64,000 nucleotides of DNA from Uloborus plumipes (Eukaryota > Arthropoda > Arachnida > Araneae > Uloboridae), in the NCBI GenBank assembly GCA_038373865.1, contig JAXGGA010002891.1:48673-112672 (forward strand), given 5' to 3'. Positions 19,798 through 33,631 of this stretch are shown in pieces. Below the pieces are notes generated by a model that was given only the letters and a program-made list of their open reading frames with translations, did no database searches and was not told the DNA's origin. The translations under genes were made by a program, and so were the position numbers. The first letter of the stretch is position 1; each line of letters begins with the position of its first letter.

Positions 19798-22089
19798 TTG
19801 AGTGACTAGGAAAATATATTGACAATTGTAGAATGTTTGTTGAAAATTGATCAATTAGACAATTTAAAATTATAAATATTAAAAAAAAAATTACTACTTT
19901 GAAATTATTTCTGCTGCAGGAACGAAGTTCAATGATAGATAGATGATGCCTAAAAGTGATAATTGCATAAAGAGTACATTTGAATTACAATCTGCCTCTC
20001 TATTACAATCTCTATTTTAAACTGCCTGAATCATATTTTAACAGTGTTATTATTTTTTGGGTCGGCGGGATAAAAGATAGGAAACACCCCTAAAGTAAAT
20101 ACCATAAAGTAAAAAATAATCATTAAGTTATTTTCAAATGAACCATTAACTAAGTCTTAAGCTCTCCTACCTCCCATTTTGAGGTACTAGCTATTATACG
20201 TCAGAAATGAGATGTGAAATAAATTATTTGAATGAAAACAGTGTGACGTTAATGCAGAAAAAAACTAAATGTACATAAACTCTTGTTCGCATTATTTACA
20301 ATATTGCATGAGACATTAAAGTAAGACCACGAAGAGATGGCAGATGGACTCGAAGCGGATCACGTCATATGGAAATAGGTTGGCGAGAACGTATGACTTC
20401 AATGCTTATGTGTTCTCGCAGATCCAACCTAAGAAGAAAAAGATTTGTATACATCCCCTCAAGAAAAAGGTAAATATCTAATTAACTCAATTAATAAGTA
20501 AATGATCTATATTTAAAATACATAATCTATAATGCTATACACAACTTTTATTCTAGATACATTTCTCGGAAGATGCGGTTTTAGTATTTTTCAAGACATT
20601 TGGCGGAAAAAAAGTACGAGAAAGCTAAAGCACACCACTCAACTCATAAGAGATTTAGATCACAATATTAATGCGGTTTTTTTTTCAACATAAAATGTTT
20701 TCGAAAGGATAATGATTTAATGCTTTGAAATACTTAGTAAATACTTCGTGTATTTATTAAGGATTTCACAGGAATAAATAAGAATATTACGAGACAAAAA
20801 TATAATCCCAGTAATCTGCAGTATTAAAATAGACGTTAATACTTTTCTCTGACTGGAAAATTTTTCACATCGAGAATCCTTTCGTAATACCTTTACTCTT
20901 ACGCTCATATCAGGTGAATTATAATGTAAGCAGATTAGAGATCAGAATGATCTGCACACGCTTATGCTACTACATATCGCGCACGCTGAACACGAAAAAT
21001 ATGTTTCCGTAAACATTTGGGGGCGGGGGGTGGACAACATATTATTGTGTATCTCTCAGTATTGCTTTGTAGAAAACGTAAATACAATTTTAAGCCTTAT
21101 TTTCATATGTTTTTGTCTGAAAATACACACCTGACCTTGATTACAAGTCTTGAAGAATCTTTTAAACGTTTGAATAAAATTAATGAAGAAATCGAATATT
21201 TTCCTAATGGACATAAACTAATAGAACAAAATAACAAGCGTTGGGGGAAAAAATCGAAGAAATTGTATGTAAAATACTTTCGATATTCATTTGAGCACTC
21301 ATAACGTTTTACCTTTTGGAGCCGAAAATGCCTTAAATCTTTCGTGGTTTTATGAAACGAGCTTGGTACAACTGTAGATATATTCTTTATTTGCCTCAGT
21401 TGCGGATATATTCCAAGTTTTTTTATTTAAAATAACAAAGAACTAAACCAAGATGATTGAAGCTTTGTCTCAACATCTTTCTAAGGGATATTTAGCAAGG
21501 ACTTAGTTTGGGGCTGAATTGTGAAATGTTATTCATTCTAGCTCTCTAGCTGATTTGAGAAAACTTCCATCGCAATTGAAAAATTGACAGTCTCCGTCCC
21601 CCCTTTTAAGAATTATGCAGTTTTGTTAATCAAGAAAAAATACTAAATCAGAGAAACAAGTTTTTCTCTAATTTATACTAATAGTGCAGTTTTACCATCT
21701 TTCAAAAAACTTTAAAGGATGAGGAACGGGATTTTACCATCTGTACATATGATGTACTTTATATCAACCTAAATGCATTGATTAAAAGTCGAACACATTT
21801 TTTACAGTTGTAATTTTCTCATTGAACCAAAGAAAACATTTTTGGCGTCATAGCAACTTCTGCATTTGCATGTTCTCTCCCAGTCATTGCACTCACTTCC
21901 TACATTAAAAACATATAGCGTGTTGATTAATCTACATAAAAAAAATCCACGTGTGTTGCTTAATAATACTGCCTCTCTTGGACAGGATAATAATGCAACA
22001 AAAGACATGCTTGAAAATAAGTGTAATTAATACTCAATAATTACTGTCCTTCTCTTTAATATGATTTAAAAGATATGGAATTCAGTCAC
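19798..22089. other. A+T-rich DNA, one small hairpin
   Basis: No gene is recognised. A short imperfect palindrome lies at about 20377-20432 (AGGTTGGCGAGAAC against GTTCTCGCAGATCCAACCT). A minus-strand frame near 21802-22008 ends in a short cysteine-rich stretch, but nothing supports its expression. Confidence 0.4.
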
Positions 22090-22530
22090 AAAGTAAGCAG
22101 CACTACTCTGTAAGAGCTGTTACAAATGGACTTTTTTTGACAACGGGAATTTTTTGGCAACACCTCGGATATTCTTCTGCATCGCTTGACGTAATCACTT
22201 CGGCGCTGTAACTTTAACTTGGCCTGCTAATAAGAACCGGAACCTGCGGTTGGTGTCCAAAATGGAAACGTGTGAAGTGATTATTTTTGTTGTGGAAGGA
22301 AGTTGTTTACTGCTCGAAAACTTGAAAGTTATGCATGATGAAAATGCAATAGTGGATAGTGGCGCTCCGAAATAGTGCAGCTAGTTTGAGAATGGATGTT
22401 CAGATACAAAATCTTGCGTGAATGAATTTTGAAAGCATTTATCTCACAGATTCGCAAGTGCTAAACGCTTCCTGTGGATGTGTTGTGCATTTGATCAGTG
22501 TTGATGATCCTGCATTTTGCGATGTTTTTT
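22090..22530. other. G+C-richer island in an A+T-rich desert, unassigned
   Basis: This block is visibly richer in G+C than the kilobases around it, with few homopolymer runs. It contains a 37-codon frame from the ATG at 22262 to the TAG at 22373-22375 (starts METCEVIIFVVEGS, ends VDSGAPK). It could be a first exon or promoter region of a gene outside the window, or an old repeat. No splice sites or core promoter could be fixed. Confidence 0.3.
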
Positions 22531-25500
22531 TTTTGATGGAAGACAACAACTAATCTAATCCAAAAAACCTTCTAGGACGTAGGGAGAAACATATTTGGGT
22601 GACTTATACGCAAACACGAACTACTCTATGATAATTGAATATTTAAAAAAAACCTTTTTATTAAAGGGGAAAATAATATACCTGTCTATCCCTACCCCTA
22701 GCCTTATAAAATTCACCAGAACCTCTGAGGCACGTTCACTTCAAACAAATATTACAAAAAACATAAATACATATACATACACTTAAAACTCAAAAGGTAT
22801 TTCGATAGGTTATTTCAAATTTTTTCTTTTCTCTTTTTCCCTAACATTACAGCATATGAGAAAAATTCAATATTTATGAAAAAGAACGAACTATCATGTT
22901 AAAATGAAAAATAGGGACTAAATACATTTTTAATTTTCTGTTTCCTTATTGTAACTTTTTCTTCCCTTTTCTTCCTTTCATTTTTTTTCTAAAAACATCG
23001 ATGCATTTTAGAGGAACGTGCTTTTTTTTTTTTTTCTGATGATTTATTTATTTATTTTTTGTGAAACTCGTTATAGTTATTTATCTATAAATTGAGTTAT
23101 TTCTCAAAAAAAAAAAAACATTTTTACAACGTAAATTTTTGCATCAATTAAAAAATCAAAGCATCTTTAAATTAAGAGCCCAAAAATATAATCCCTGTAA
23201 GTAAGACACTTGTCAGAAAGCTCAGAGTATGACATTTACTTTAAGTCATTAATTAATTTCTTTAAGAAATGAGATTTAGAATAAATGGTTTCAACTCGAT
23301 TATTTAATTTAGATCAGGACAGGCGTTTTAAGTATCAAATCTACAAACGGCGGCTTTAGTATAATTAATTTTAATCACTATGTATCATTAATGTTTACAA
23401 GAAAACCGTTTGCATAGTTTTTAACATGAAATGCTTTTAAAGGACAGATGAATAAAAAATTGAAATGTAATGAAAATTGTGACACAAAACTTCGTTTAAA
23501 AATATGACAATATATTCTCCTTTTTAGCAAGTTTCATTTTACAAGTCACGACTATTAGTTTTTTAGGTACGAGTGGTAGTATATTTTAAACCGTCAGTGT
23601 GTTTCATGTGCAGTTTTTTTTTTCATGACTATCCCCCCCCCCCCAAAAAAAAAAAAAAAGTTTGTTTCCGATCATTTTAAAATTTGGATGTTTCAAAATA
23701 AAGATTAATGAATAATTCAATTAAAAAAATGTATAATAAAATGTGCGTATAAAAATGTAAATTTCGATCAATGATGACTGTTCAACTTGCCATAAGCAGG
23801 TAATTTGCATTTTTGTCTCGTATTAAATAAATAAATAAAAACGATTCATTACATTTTACTTAAAAATTTTTATATCGAAATGATTGACGCTTCAGAAGAG
23901 CACAGCTGAAGTATTCCGTTTTGATAAAGGCAAGAACATTTTTAAATAAATTAAAAGTAAATGCTGAGCTTGAAATTCAGTTTCACAAGCAAATGTAATA
24001 ACTTTTACTCCCAAAAGTGAAACATAGAGCAAAAATCGTGTATTAGTTGACTGGTTGCATTTAGTTAGTGTCTTTAAAATTGCTTAGTATGCAAAAAATT
24101 ATTTTAAATGTGTGCAGTAAGTTTTACAATCAACCAAGTGTCTAGTATTTTTAGTATTTATGCAAATGCTTGTATTACTAGCTTGTGTATATTTAGTTTT
24201 ACCAAACTTCTTCATTAAATGCGGTTATAAAATTACAGAAAAAAGCCGTTAGATGTAAAAACAAAAACGCCATACCATTTTCTTTAGAAATGATCAAGCA
24301 ATTTGAGTTAACTTTTATTTTACACTGCTTTGAAAACAAGTGGACTACTTGTGTGAAATTGAATCATTATTTATCTCACTTCTCCTAAAGACACTTTAAG
24401 TCCTCCCCAAATGCGTCTTAAAAGTTCCTTAAATCCTTCGTTTTCTTTATTTTGCATTTTAGTATTAAACAAAGACTTTAAACAAAATATCTATTAACTG
24501 ATGAATAGAAAGCGAATTCGTCGAGAAGAAACTATTTTTATTGCCCTAGAGAACTATTTTTCCGAAATAGACATATTTAATAAGAGTTCCGTTGCATTAC
24601 TTAACGAAAACATTCTAATTTGAAATTGGATTTGAATTGTCTTAATTTTTCATATATGTTGCAACATCAACACCAAACTAATTATGCATGCGTAACATAA
24701 ATTATCCTTTTGTTTCTTTAATTTCATTAAAATGCATCAAGTTATAGAAACAAATCGCATTAAGGTTTTTAATAGAAGTGGGCTTTACGTGGTGGTGTTT
24801 GTTAAAATTTTAACAATGCTTGAAATGTTGCATATGGTAATTTTGCTTTTTCTGGTTAAATATGCGAGAAAGGAGACTTTTGTTCTTAATTTGTCACTTT
24901 CATTTTAATCTAATGCGGTGAAAACATTTCTCGGTTTGAAATATAAATTTTTGGTTAGTAAATTCTGCGTTTAAAGGGTTTCATTTATTAGGTCATCATT
25001 CAAATGTGCTTTACATATTTTCGTTTTGACTTTTTTTTTGTATATAAAGCCATGAAATAAGTAGCTGAAATTATTGAAATTAAAATTTCAAGCATATATT
25101 AATAAAAATATTACTAATTCGCAAAGACTATGTTAGACAATTTCTACTTCATTTTTTCTGTCCCCAGGAGGAAACTGATTTCTTATCTTCATGTCAAAAT
25201 TTTAATTTAGATCTTTTATTAGCTCCAGACCAACTATAACATGATTTTACTAATTAACTATCTACATTAATGTATCAGGAGTGTGTGTGCGCAACCATTT
25301 GACTGTGACATTCCTTTATTTCACAGAATACTCAAGTATTTTTTAACATAACTAGATAAGGCAGTTAAAGTAGATAAAGTTACTGACTTCCACGACTTTA
25401 CTAGGTAATCTATAGAATATCCCTTACTTGAATGTTTAAGTACAAATTACGGCTCTCGAAAATTCTTTGAATCAGTTCTGAATTGATTTGCAATGATTGT

Positions 25501-28500
25501 GTCGTGCAAGCATGAGCGCATTTGTATTGTGTGTGCATACTCTAATCTGCGGATTTAGACGTAAGAATTCGACGATATATTGATTATTCTTTTCAGCAAC
25601 ACTTAAATATCATTTGCGAACAAGCAAAGTAAAGGAGATATAAATGCATAATTGTAAAGTCAAATTGCAATGTAATAAATTTTGCAAGTAGATCCCGCAA
25701 AAAAAAAAAAAAATATGTTCCTTCTTCGGTACACGAATGAATTAATAAGAAATACATACTTTTAAGTAAATAGTGGGCTAAACTTCACTATAGCATATTT
25801 TTGAGTTGTAAACAACGAAAAATGTCTCAAGACCAGAAGATATACTTTTTAATTTCGTATGAAATGTAATATCAAGACGTTTCGCTCCAACATGTTATAT
25901 TTTTACTTTCCTAATATTTTAATATAATGTAAGGAAAAAAAAAACGTCTTGTGGCTATAAAACACGCATCGGTAATTTTAATTACATATTTTGAAACCGC
26001 AATAGTTAAAATGTCATTTGATTTGTACACACACTAAATTTAATTAACTACTATGAATGTACAAAAAACATTCTATAATGAAAATTACTTCCGTAATCTT
26101 TACAAATACCCAACGGCATGCCATTTGATTCAAATTCATATTTTTTCACTAGCATCTCTTTTAAAAAGAATTAACATAAGTCTGTGAAATTTAATTCAAA
26201 ACACTTAATTGCTCTATTGTTAAGTAAATGTACCAACAAATACCCATCGAATCGTCGTTTCAAATTTACATTATGTTTACTTTGGGCAAAGAAAGCTTAA
26301 ACAAATGAATGTTCCAGATATTTTCATCACACACGTGAGCTTAAATATAATAACAAAGACTTTTTAACGTTTAACAGGACTACGTAAAGTTAAACAGGAA
26401 TTTAATTTTTATTTTATGCTAAAAATGCATTGTATTCCTGCATTACATTTTCATTTATAGATTTTTTTATGAAGAAACTATAGATACGATATTTTTAATT
26501 TTCTATGTACTAAAGTTCAGAACTACATTTTTATGCTTTTAGTTCAATAAGCAACCTTCAGTTTCTATTGAAATTTATGTTAGTCTTTCCAAATGAAGAA
26601 CTTAATTCTCTAAAGACCAAACAGAAAATCTTTCTCCTGTCTATTCAGTTGTGGCAAAAGTATTTTTTTTTCTTTAAAACACTAGTAAGTTTAGAATTAG
26701 CTGGTTTAGCATTAAATTTAAAAACAAAATTTCCTTTAGTTGAGTAGTTAAAAATTAAAACTTTGAGGAATTTTGAAACATACCATCCTCAGACAAAACC
26801 ACGATACACAAACAGCCATAAAAAACTATTACTGCGCTTCAAAAATCTCATTTTCTTATTTCAGAGAGCTTTAAGTGGTGCATTATATACCACCAAACTT
26901 TTTCAAAGACTTTAGAGATCCCTTTTAACAGTGCTTAGTATTTCTTTTAAAACAACACATTTCAAAAGCAAATTAAACTTGAAAAAGTTTATCACTTATT
27001 TTGAGGACATTTTTAATGAACTAATGCTGCAGAAAACTGTTTAAATTTGGTTTCACAACTAAATATTTTTTTTATTACTTGACCCGTATTGTTTTCTCAA
27101 CTGGAAATAAGATATTTGAATATTGCTTAAAATTTCATTAGGATTAGAATGAACAAGCTAGCTTTTATCAATTACAATTAACTGTGCAAATATCATATGT
27201 TATTAAAATATCATTAAAATGGGTTTCATATTAGAAAATTCTAAATTATAAACTGTGGAGACAAAATCTTTGAAAAGAAACTTTTATAAAACGGTTTTCT
27301 GTTATTCTAGAAAGTTTTTTTTCGTAAATATGGAGCTGTACTCTTTTTTCCAATGTGTGTCTAATTTCAACAGTAATATTCGCTGCCGAGTGATATACGA
27401 TAGCATCTGATATGCAGTTGCTGTGCTACATTGCTACATCTATGCCGAAAATGACTTTTATATGTTTAACACAAAATTGAAAATACTCGTGTTTATCAAA
27501 GTATGCCACGGGGAGAAAAAGTAGTAGAAAAAAGTAAGTGGAAAAAAGAATATGAATGCTAAAAAATATTTTTAAATGAAAATTTACTAATGCAGACAAA
27601 ATGACAAAAGAGTCTCGGCTCTTTTCCAGAACAGAGAAAAAAAAGAGGCAAGCGTGGAGGAAGGCTTACCCAACCTTTCTTAAAGGCAAAGTTAGGGTCA
27701 GATTGCAAGATGCAATGCAGAAACACATGCTTAATGTTCTGCTTACCATCTCAACTCTCAACACATACAACGCACTACTACCATTACGTCTATGTGCATG
27801 GTATTCAACTATCTCAGTACCAAGTACAGAATCATGCAGTGAATTATTTTCAAAACAGGGGAAAATTTTCGTCCTTTATCATTACAGATAACTTGGTAGG
27901 ATTTCTATGAGTACAAATAAATTATGGCATTTAATTGTTAAAAAATAAAGAAATAAATAATAAAAAAATAAAAATATAATAAAAATAAATAAAAAATAAA
28001 CTAAAAATGTTACGAAAGTTTAAAAAATCTTTGTAGTTTTGCTGTGATTCACTGCGGCGTGCTATAAGGAAAACATTAAATCATTTCATGAAGTATTAAA
28101 AACTAAAAACATGAAACAAAGTACCTTTTGCGAGTCATTTTATTTTTATCTGTAAATCACAATAAACTTCCCAATTCAGTGCAGAAAATTCTAAACTCCA
28201 TGTTATGATGTTTGAAGCCCAATCACAGCGACACTACCACTTTAAAATTTCATGTAAAAAGGTAGCTGTTTTACAAGTGAACTTTTGAATGGAATTATTG
28301 TGTATAACAATATAGTAGGCCACTAAAATTAACTGTCCTGCAAGGTTTGGTACAAAGACGTGCTACGTGTACAACAGAATTTCTTTCATGCCCATTTGGA
28401 TTATACATACCAAATTGTAATTAACAGCGATTTAGAGGATCAATGTCGAATAAAAATTAGTAATCCTCTTCTCTATGGCGTCAAATCTGTCTTAATTACA

Positions 28501-31419
28501 AACAACCACATGTCAACATAAAAGAAGACAATCGATGCATAAATACCAGCTCATTAAAGAAGTTATAGCTCCTTTCAAGCTCTGATACAGTAGGAATAAA
28601 ATAAACATATCTTTTTGCAACATATTAACTGTAGTAACTAACATAAATATAGCACATATTAGTGAATTTATTGTAGGCATCACTTCATATCCAAAAACTC
28701 AGAATTCGTTGCTTTGAAAGGAAGATTCTAAGAAATGAAAAAGCACGCACCATCAAATAAATTGCTAGTTGTGCTATAACTACGTTATATATGATTGATT
28801 TTGATAAAATAGGTTTCTTCTACGAAAGTCGTACATAATGTTTCTTAAAACTTACTGATTTTAAAGCATTTTGGTGTACATTCGTTGTTGCAAAAATATC
28901 CGGTTTTAAACTAGTATGTACATTTCAGCGTTAAGGAAGAGAAAACATAACATTTTAATTCTAATATACGTACATTGAAATTGAATTCACATAATGCAAA
29001 AACTAATATATATGGGGGATTCTACGATCAATGCGTTTTTTGTGTCCCCAAAGAAAAATAATCTGATTAATTTCATGCTCATTATATTACTAGTCGCTGC
29101 TATTTTTATGATTGTAGTGGTAAGGGCCAGACGAAATTCTAATTTTTGGGGGGTTTTATTGATACCAAGGGAAAATGCGTTTCCAGGGGTGTGACACTGT
29201 TGGCAGAGTTCTGGTTTGATTTACAATTGTTTCACTTATTTTTCGGTGTAAAATCATAGTATGGATTCATTTCTATCAGACCTGTGTTCAAAAAATTTTT
29301 TTCGCTTTGTAATAAAATAAAAAATATCAGTCTTGAAAACACGACATATTGCATACAAGTCCACCGCAGATCCCAAATAAAAATACTTCCCGCATTATTT
29401 AAGTTCATTCAAATTGCATTCACAGAGGCAATCAAGATTAAAAATGAAATTAATTATTCTTATAACACAGTTTTAATGTATATTTACCCTTTTTTGGAAC
29501 CAACTGCCAAGGAAGTGACGCCAGAGAAGTGACAAAATCACACATTACCTATAAAAACAATGTCACGCGTTCTTCTTACCAGAACTTCACGTAAACCCTG
29601 CTGTCTGCACACAATAAGCATTACATTATACATACGCACATTTATGTAAATATAAAATATAAAAAGTTATACTTACCAGGAGAAATACTGCAGCGACTGG
29701 CGCAGTACGCTTTTAGCCACTTTCAACGAGAACCGATGTAATAATATTCGATTTTTGAAAAAACCTCTTAGCTTGCTTTTAACGTTACTCCGTATTACAC
29801 TGGTTATTCGCAATCAACGTCACCTTTATGCATTTTTTTTTTTAATTTCAGTTTTTGAAGTTCACCAGGTGAGGGTGACACTGTTGATATGGCACGTCAA
29901 AAAGTGTATTTTTTTAAAATAATAATAATAAAGAAATTCAATGTTTACTGATGAAATATGTTTCTATGTTAATATTAGTGTATGATTATGGCAAAAAACA
30001 TTATACCAAGTTAGCAAAAATTGAACGTCGAACATGTTTGCATAAAAACTAGTATTTGGATAAGCCAAGGGAGTATACATTTATGAATATTTTCAGCTAT
30101 AAATGCTAAAATAAAATAATTGTGGTGAATTAACTGGTTGGTTCATATAAAAGATAATAGTCTGTAATGCTTAAGCATACAAAATCATTAATAAAATCAG
30201 TTTTACATGAAGTTTTTTCCGTCAGAACTCAAATAGCGTAGAATCACCCATATATATGCTGAAACATATTTGCTGTTTCAGGAAACTTATAGATATATTA
30301 TTTTTGAATAGATAGCTGTTTAAAAATATCAGGTTAAAGACAAGCAAGAACATTTTAATAGTCAAGAAACAAGCAAAAAAATAAATACAACAAATACTCG
30401 CTTGAACACAAATAGATATGTAACGTGCTTTCTCTAGTGGGATATCAAATGATGTTTATCTTTAGTAAACACTTGCTGTTTTGGAAAATACAGATTAAAA
30501 CTACTTTTTGTAATGCTGTTTTAACAAAACATTTTGTTAGGATGGATTAAACAGCTATACTGTATTGGAAAATTCGTCGTTTTACAAAACAGTTGTTAAA
30601 CAAAACAAAGTTTAAAGTTCTACATTCAAACAGTTATTTGCAATGCTATTTTGCACTAATATTTGAAACATTAAAATAAGTAATACATATTTCAAAGATA
30701 ATTATAATCGAAAATAAGCGACTTACTTTGACTTCCGAACACTACAGAAATCTCAAGCACGTCTTGATGTAGTCAACAAGTAAGCAATGTGATCTGCGAC
30801 GGATAAAGTTAAGTTACATAATCGAACGGGCAGAGACAGGAATATAAAGTAAATACATTAAGGATCTTTTATGGTTTTTTGGAAATGTTGGACACATAAT
30901 TGATGTAATAGCTCTTATTATTTAATAAGCTTACTAATTGCGAAGGAATTATCTTAACGGGAACTTTTGTTATTATCAAGTGTTCTCGGTGCGTAAACGC
31001 TACAATTGGTGAGTTTTTGGGCTTTCTTTCGTAATCTTTTTCAAATAAAGTGCCAACTTTGACTTTTAAGTTGAAGACGATAAAATTTTCACTGCAGATT
31101 ATATTTTCAATGGGAAATATTTATCACGTTAAACCTAAACAAAATTAATGATTAGCTTCTCCTTTTACAGTACATTCGACCAAACAAGAATTTAGCACTA
31201 TTCTGTTGCGGAAAATATCGGTAAGCAACATTTTCAGTACAAAATGAACGTTTGAAAAGTAGAAGTTCAATTTTTATGTGACACACCAGCCTTAAGTTTC
31301 AAAGAAAAAAAGTATAACTGATTAATTCCGTAAGTTTTATTTTCCCCTGGAAAAGAGCAATTTACAGTAGTGTTTCGAATTGGCAATTCAAAGTAAAAAA
31401 AATAAAAGAACACGCACGC

Positions 31420-31422
<3 letters not shown>
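22531..31422. other. A+T-rich desert without recognised genes or repeat borders
   Basis: About 8.9 kb of strongly A+T-rich DNA with poly-A and poly-T runs and simple A/T repeats (for example 27940-28010). Open frames such as 27601-27891 and 28994-29194 carry no recognisable domain. It is notable for the lack of identifiable transposon ends compared with both flanks, and may be old intron or intergenic DNA. Confidence 0.45.
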
Positions 31423-31506
<84 letters not shown>

Positions 31507-31523
31507 ACACACACACACACACA
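31423..31523. repeat. Long (CA)n microsatellite
   Basis: About 100 bp of CA dinucleotides with a single interruption (a T at 31501). The apparent open frames across it on both strands are poly-His/Thr or poly-Cys/Val artefacts. Confidence 0.97.
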
Positions 31524-31581
31524 AATATATTTTTTGCACCTAACTGCTTTTTATTTGACGTTTCTATCAGTACCGTTGCCA

Positions 31582-31795
31582 GCCATCTTGATTACTGGTC
31601 AGAGAAGTTTGACTTAGAATGGGGAGGTTCCGGGTTCCCGGCTTGGGCATGGATGCACTTTCTCTTTCCTGTCCTTGTCCTTTTCTCGTATGAGTGTGTT
31701 GTTGTGTTGTGAATAGTTTCTTACCCTATAAACGGCTCCTTTTGGCATGTGTGTACAGTGGAAGTCGGACTTCACACCAAATTACGGTATTAGCA
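31582..31795 (+). mobile_element. tRNA-derived SINE (plus)
   Basis: The head CTTGATTACTGGTCAGAGAA resembles a tRNA A-box region and is followed by a B-box-like GGTTCCGGGTTCCCGGC segment, GGGCATGGATGC, a TCCTGTCCTTGTCC body and CCCTATAAACGG, ending near a CACACCAAATTACGG stretch. It matches the copies at 15735-15934 and 53808-54010. Confidence 0.78.
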
Positions 31796-32809
31796 GTGAG
31801 GAGCAGGTTCAGCAAACATTATCTTTAAACAGATTTTCCTGAGTACTTCAGTTTAAGCGTAAAAGGACGTTAGGTATAAAATTTGACATTTTATAGAACG
31901 CGTATGGTATTCTACTTACACCATACCATTTTTTCATACCAGAAATTCTATAGATGTCGTATTTGTCAGTAACCCAATTCCCGCGGGCGGCATACAGTCC
32001 ACTTTACATCTCGATTTTACCCATTGACAAAAGAGGGGGGGGGGGGATTGAGAAAAATGCTTAGTAAAAAAAAGATGTTTTTAACTGAACATAATTAATC
32101 ATTTTTTCACTTAGATACTTGACTCTAAATATAGTTTCAGCAATTAAAGTCTGCTATAAATTTTTATTTTATATATTTTTCAAAACAAACTTTTTGAAAA
32201 ATTAAAAGCATCCCTTTGTCCATAACCTTGCTAATAGTTTAATTTTTATTTAAAATCGATATCAGATGTACTTTAGCAACTTTGTGCTTAAAAATGTAAC
32301 AAGACGAATGCGGTGGCCATATTCACCGACAGTAAATCCTTATATAGACATGACATCATCACTGCCAGCTGACTAATGTCGTCATCCACTAAACAGCCAA
32401 TCAAAAGCTAATGTTCGACCGACATTGACATATTCATAGATATATACAGAAGGATTTTAGTAACATAGGGAACACATCAATTCGTCTTCGTACTTTTAAA
32501 ACGCTGTAAAAATGATTTACTTAATTGAACGTATGTAGTTACCGACATTTGTTAACTGTCCCGTTTTAAGAAAAAAAGAAATGGCCGCCACTTCAATTAT
32601 GACCATCGAACTATTAATTTTACCATCACACACACACACAAATACTTACACACACATTCAAGATGTATCCTTACTATTAAAAAAAGAAAAAGAAAGAAAC
32701 TCTTATGTGCCTTATGCCTCACACTTAAAAAAATACGAACTTCCTCGTCTAGAAGCAAATCGTGCCAGAGTTTGATTAAACTCAGCCTCATTAATCATAC
32801 CTGTATCGT
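31796..32809. other. A+T-rich DNA with possible small MITE
   Basis: No gene. Around 32335-32460 there are weak inverted ends (TAAATCCTTATATAGACATG against the reverse complement of a GACATATTC...GAAGGATTTTA stretch) enclosing a CCAAT box and GTCGTCATC, which may be another small MITE. A short CA-rich tract lies at 32628-32655. Confidence 0.35.
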
Positions 32810-33170
32810 GCTATCGTGATAGGGAATATAAGCTCCATTTGACTCCTCGGCAGGGTTTCTTAACGGCGATACTTTCGGCAAAATTGCTCGCATTAATCAC
32901 ACCCACCGCGTCACGGTTTGCGCGGGAATTCTCATCTCTCGCAGACGGTTTGTCTTCATATTTACCGCGTGAGGAAGAATGGCTGGACGGTGCCGGAGCG
33001 TCATTAATATGCACTCGCAGAGGGGTTCCCTCCCGTTTATGGCATCAGTTTCGCGAACTCACGACAATGGGTCCATTTGGGAGTTAAGACGAAAAAGTTT
33101 AATGGCCGGCGATTTGCATGGAAAAACGTTCGATTAGCTAAAACAGGGTCGCACTCAATATGCAATTGGC
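32810..33170. promoter_or_regulatory. Candidate conserved non-coding or enhancer-like block
   Basis: This stretch is clearly richer in G+C than the rest of the window and has no repeat borders and no convincing reading frame. It holds a cluster of words resembling developmental factor sites: ATTTGCAT (POU/octamer) at about 33111, CATTAATC and CATTAATA (homeobox-like), CGATTAGC, CACACCCACC and CAATTGG. Such composition is typical of ancient regulatory elements near developmental genes. This is inference from sequence texture only. Confidence 0.35.
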
Positions 33171-33176
33171 CCTTTT

Positions 33177-33631
33177 TGCTGTTGGGAATTACATGGAAAA
33201 TGGTTGGTGAGATGATCTGGTAGAGGCTCTGCTTACTTACGCGAGACAAAAAGAAAAAAAAAGCGTCTAACATATTTGGTTTTTGTTTCACTTAAAACGA
33301 AAGTGTTTACATTTGTTTTTTCTAGTTAGCCATTATTGTCAATTCTCAGCTTTGTTTCGTTAGGAGCTTCCACTAGATTTACTGCATTGCTAGGTGACCA
33401 ATGCTGTTGGGAATTACATGGAAAATGGCTAGAGGGATGATCTGGTAAAGGTTCTGCTTACTTACGTGAGACAAAAAGAAAAAAAAAGTCTAATATATTT
33501 GGTTTTTGTTTCACTTAAAACGAAAGTGTTTGCATTTGTTTTTTCTAGCTTGTCATTACTATCAAAGAATTCTCAGCTTTGTTTAATTAGGAGCTTCAAC
33601 TAGATTTACTGCATTACTAGCTGACCAATGC
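33177..33631 (+). repeat. 225-bp tandem duplication
   Basis: Two head-to-tail copies start TGCTGTTGGGAATTACATGG at 33177 and again at 33402, with about 10% difference. Shared blocks include GATGATCTGGTA, TATTTGGTTTTTGTTTCACT, AAAACGAAAGTGTTT and CAGCTTTGTTT. The first copy abuts the G+C-rich block upstream. Confidence 0.85.

Noticed and set aside
22262..22375. Retroviral-type protease fragment (VDSGAPK)
   Set aside because: Only a single short motif match in a 37-codon frame, with no flanking gag or pol similarity.
27601..27891. 96-codon plus-strand frame as a host gene
   Set aside because: No recognisable domain, no splice or promoter context, and an overlapping frame of similar length exists; probably chance.
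31267..31712. Open frames on both strands across the CA repeat
   Set aside because: They translate the microsatellite into alternating Thr/His or Cys/Val and have no other domain.
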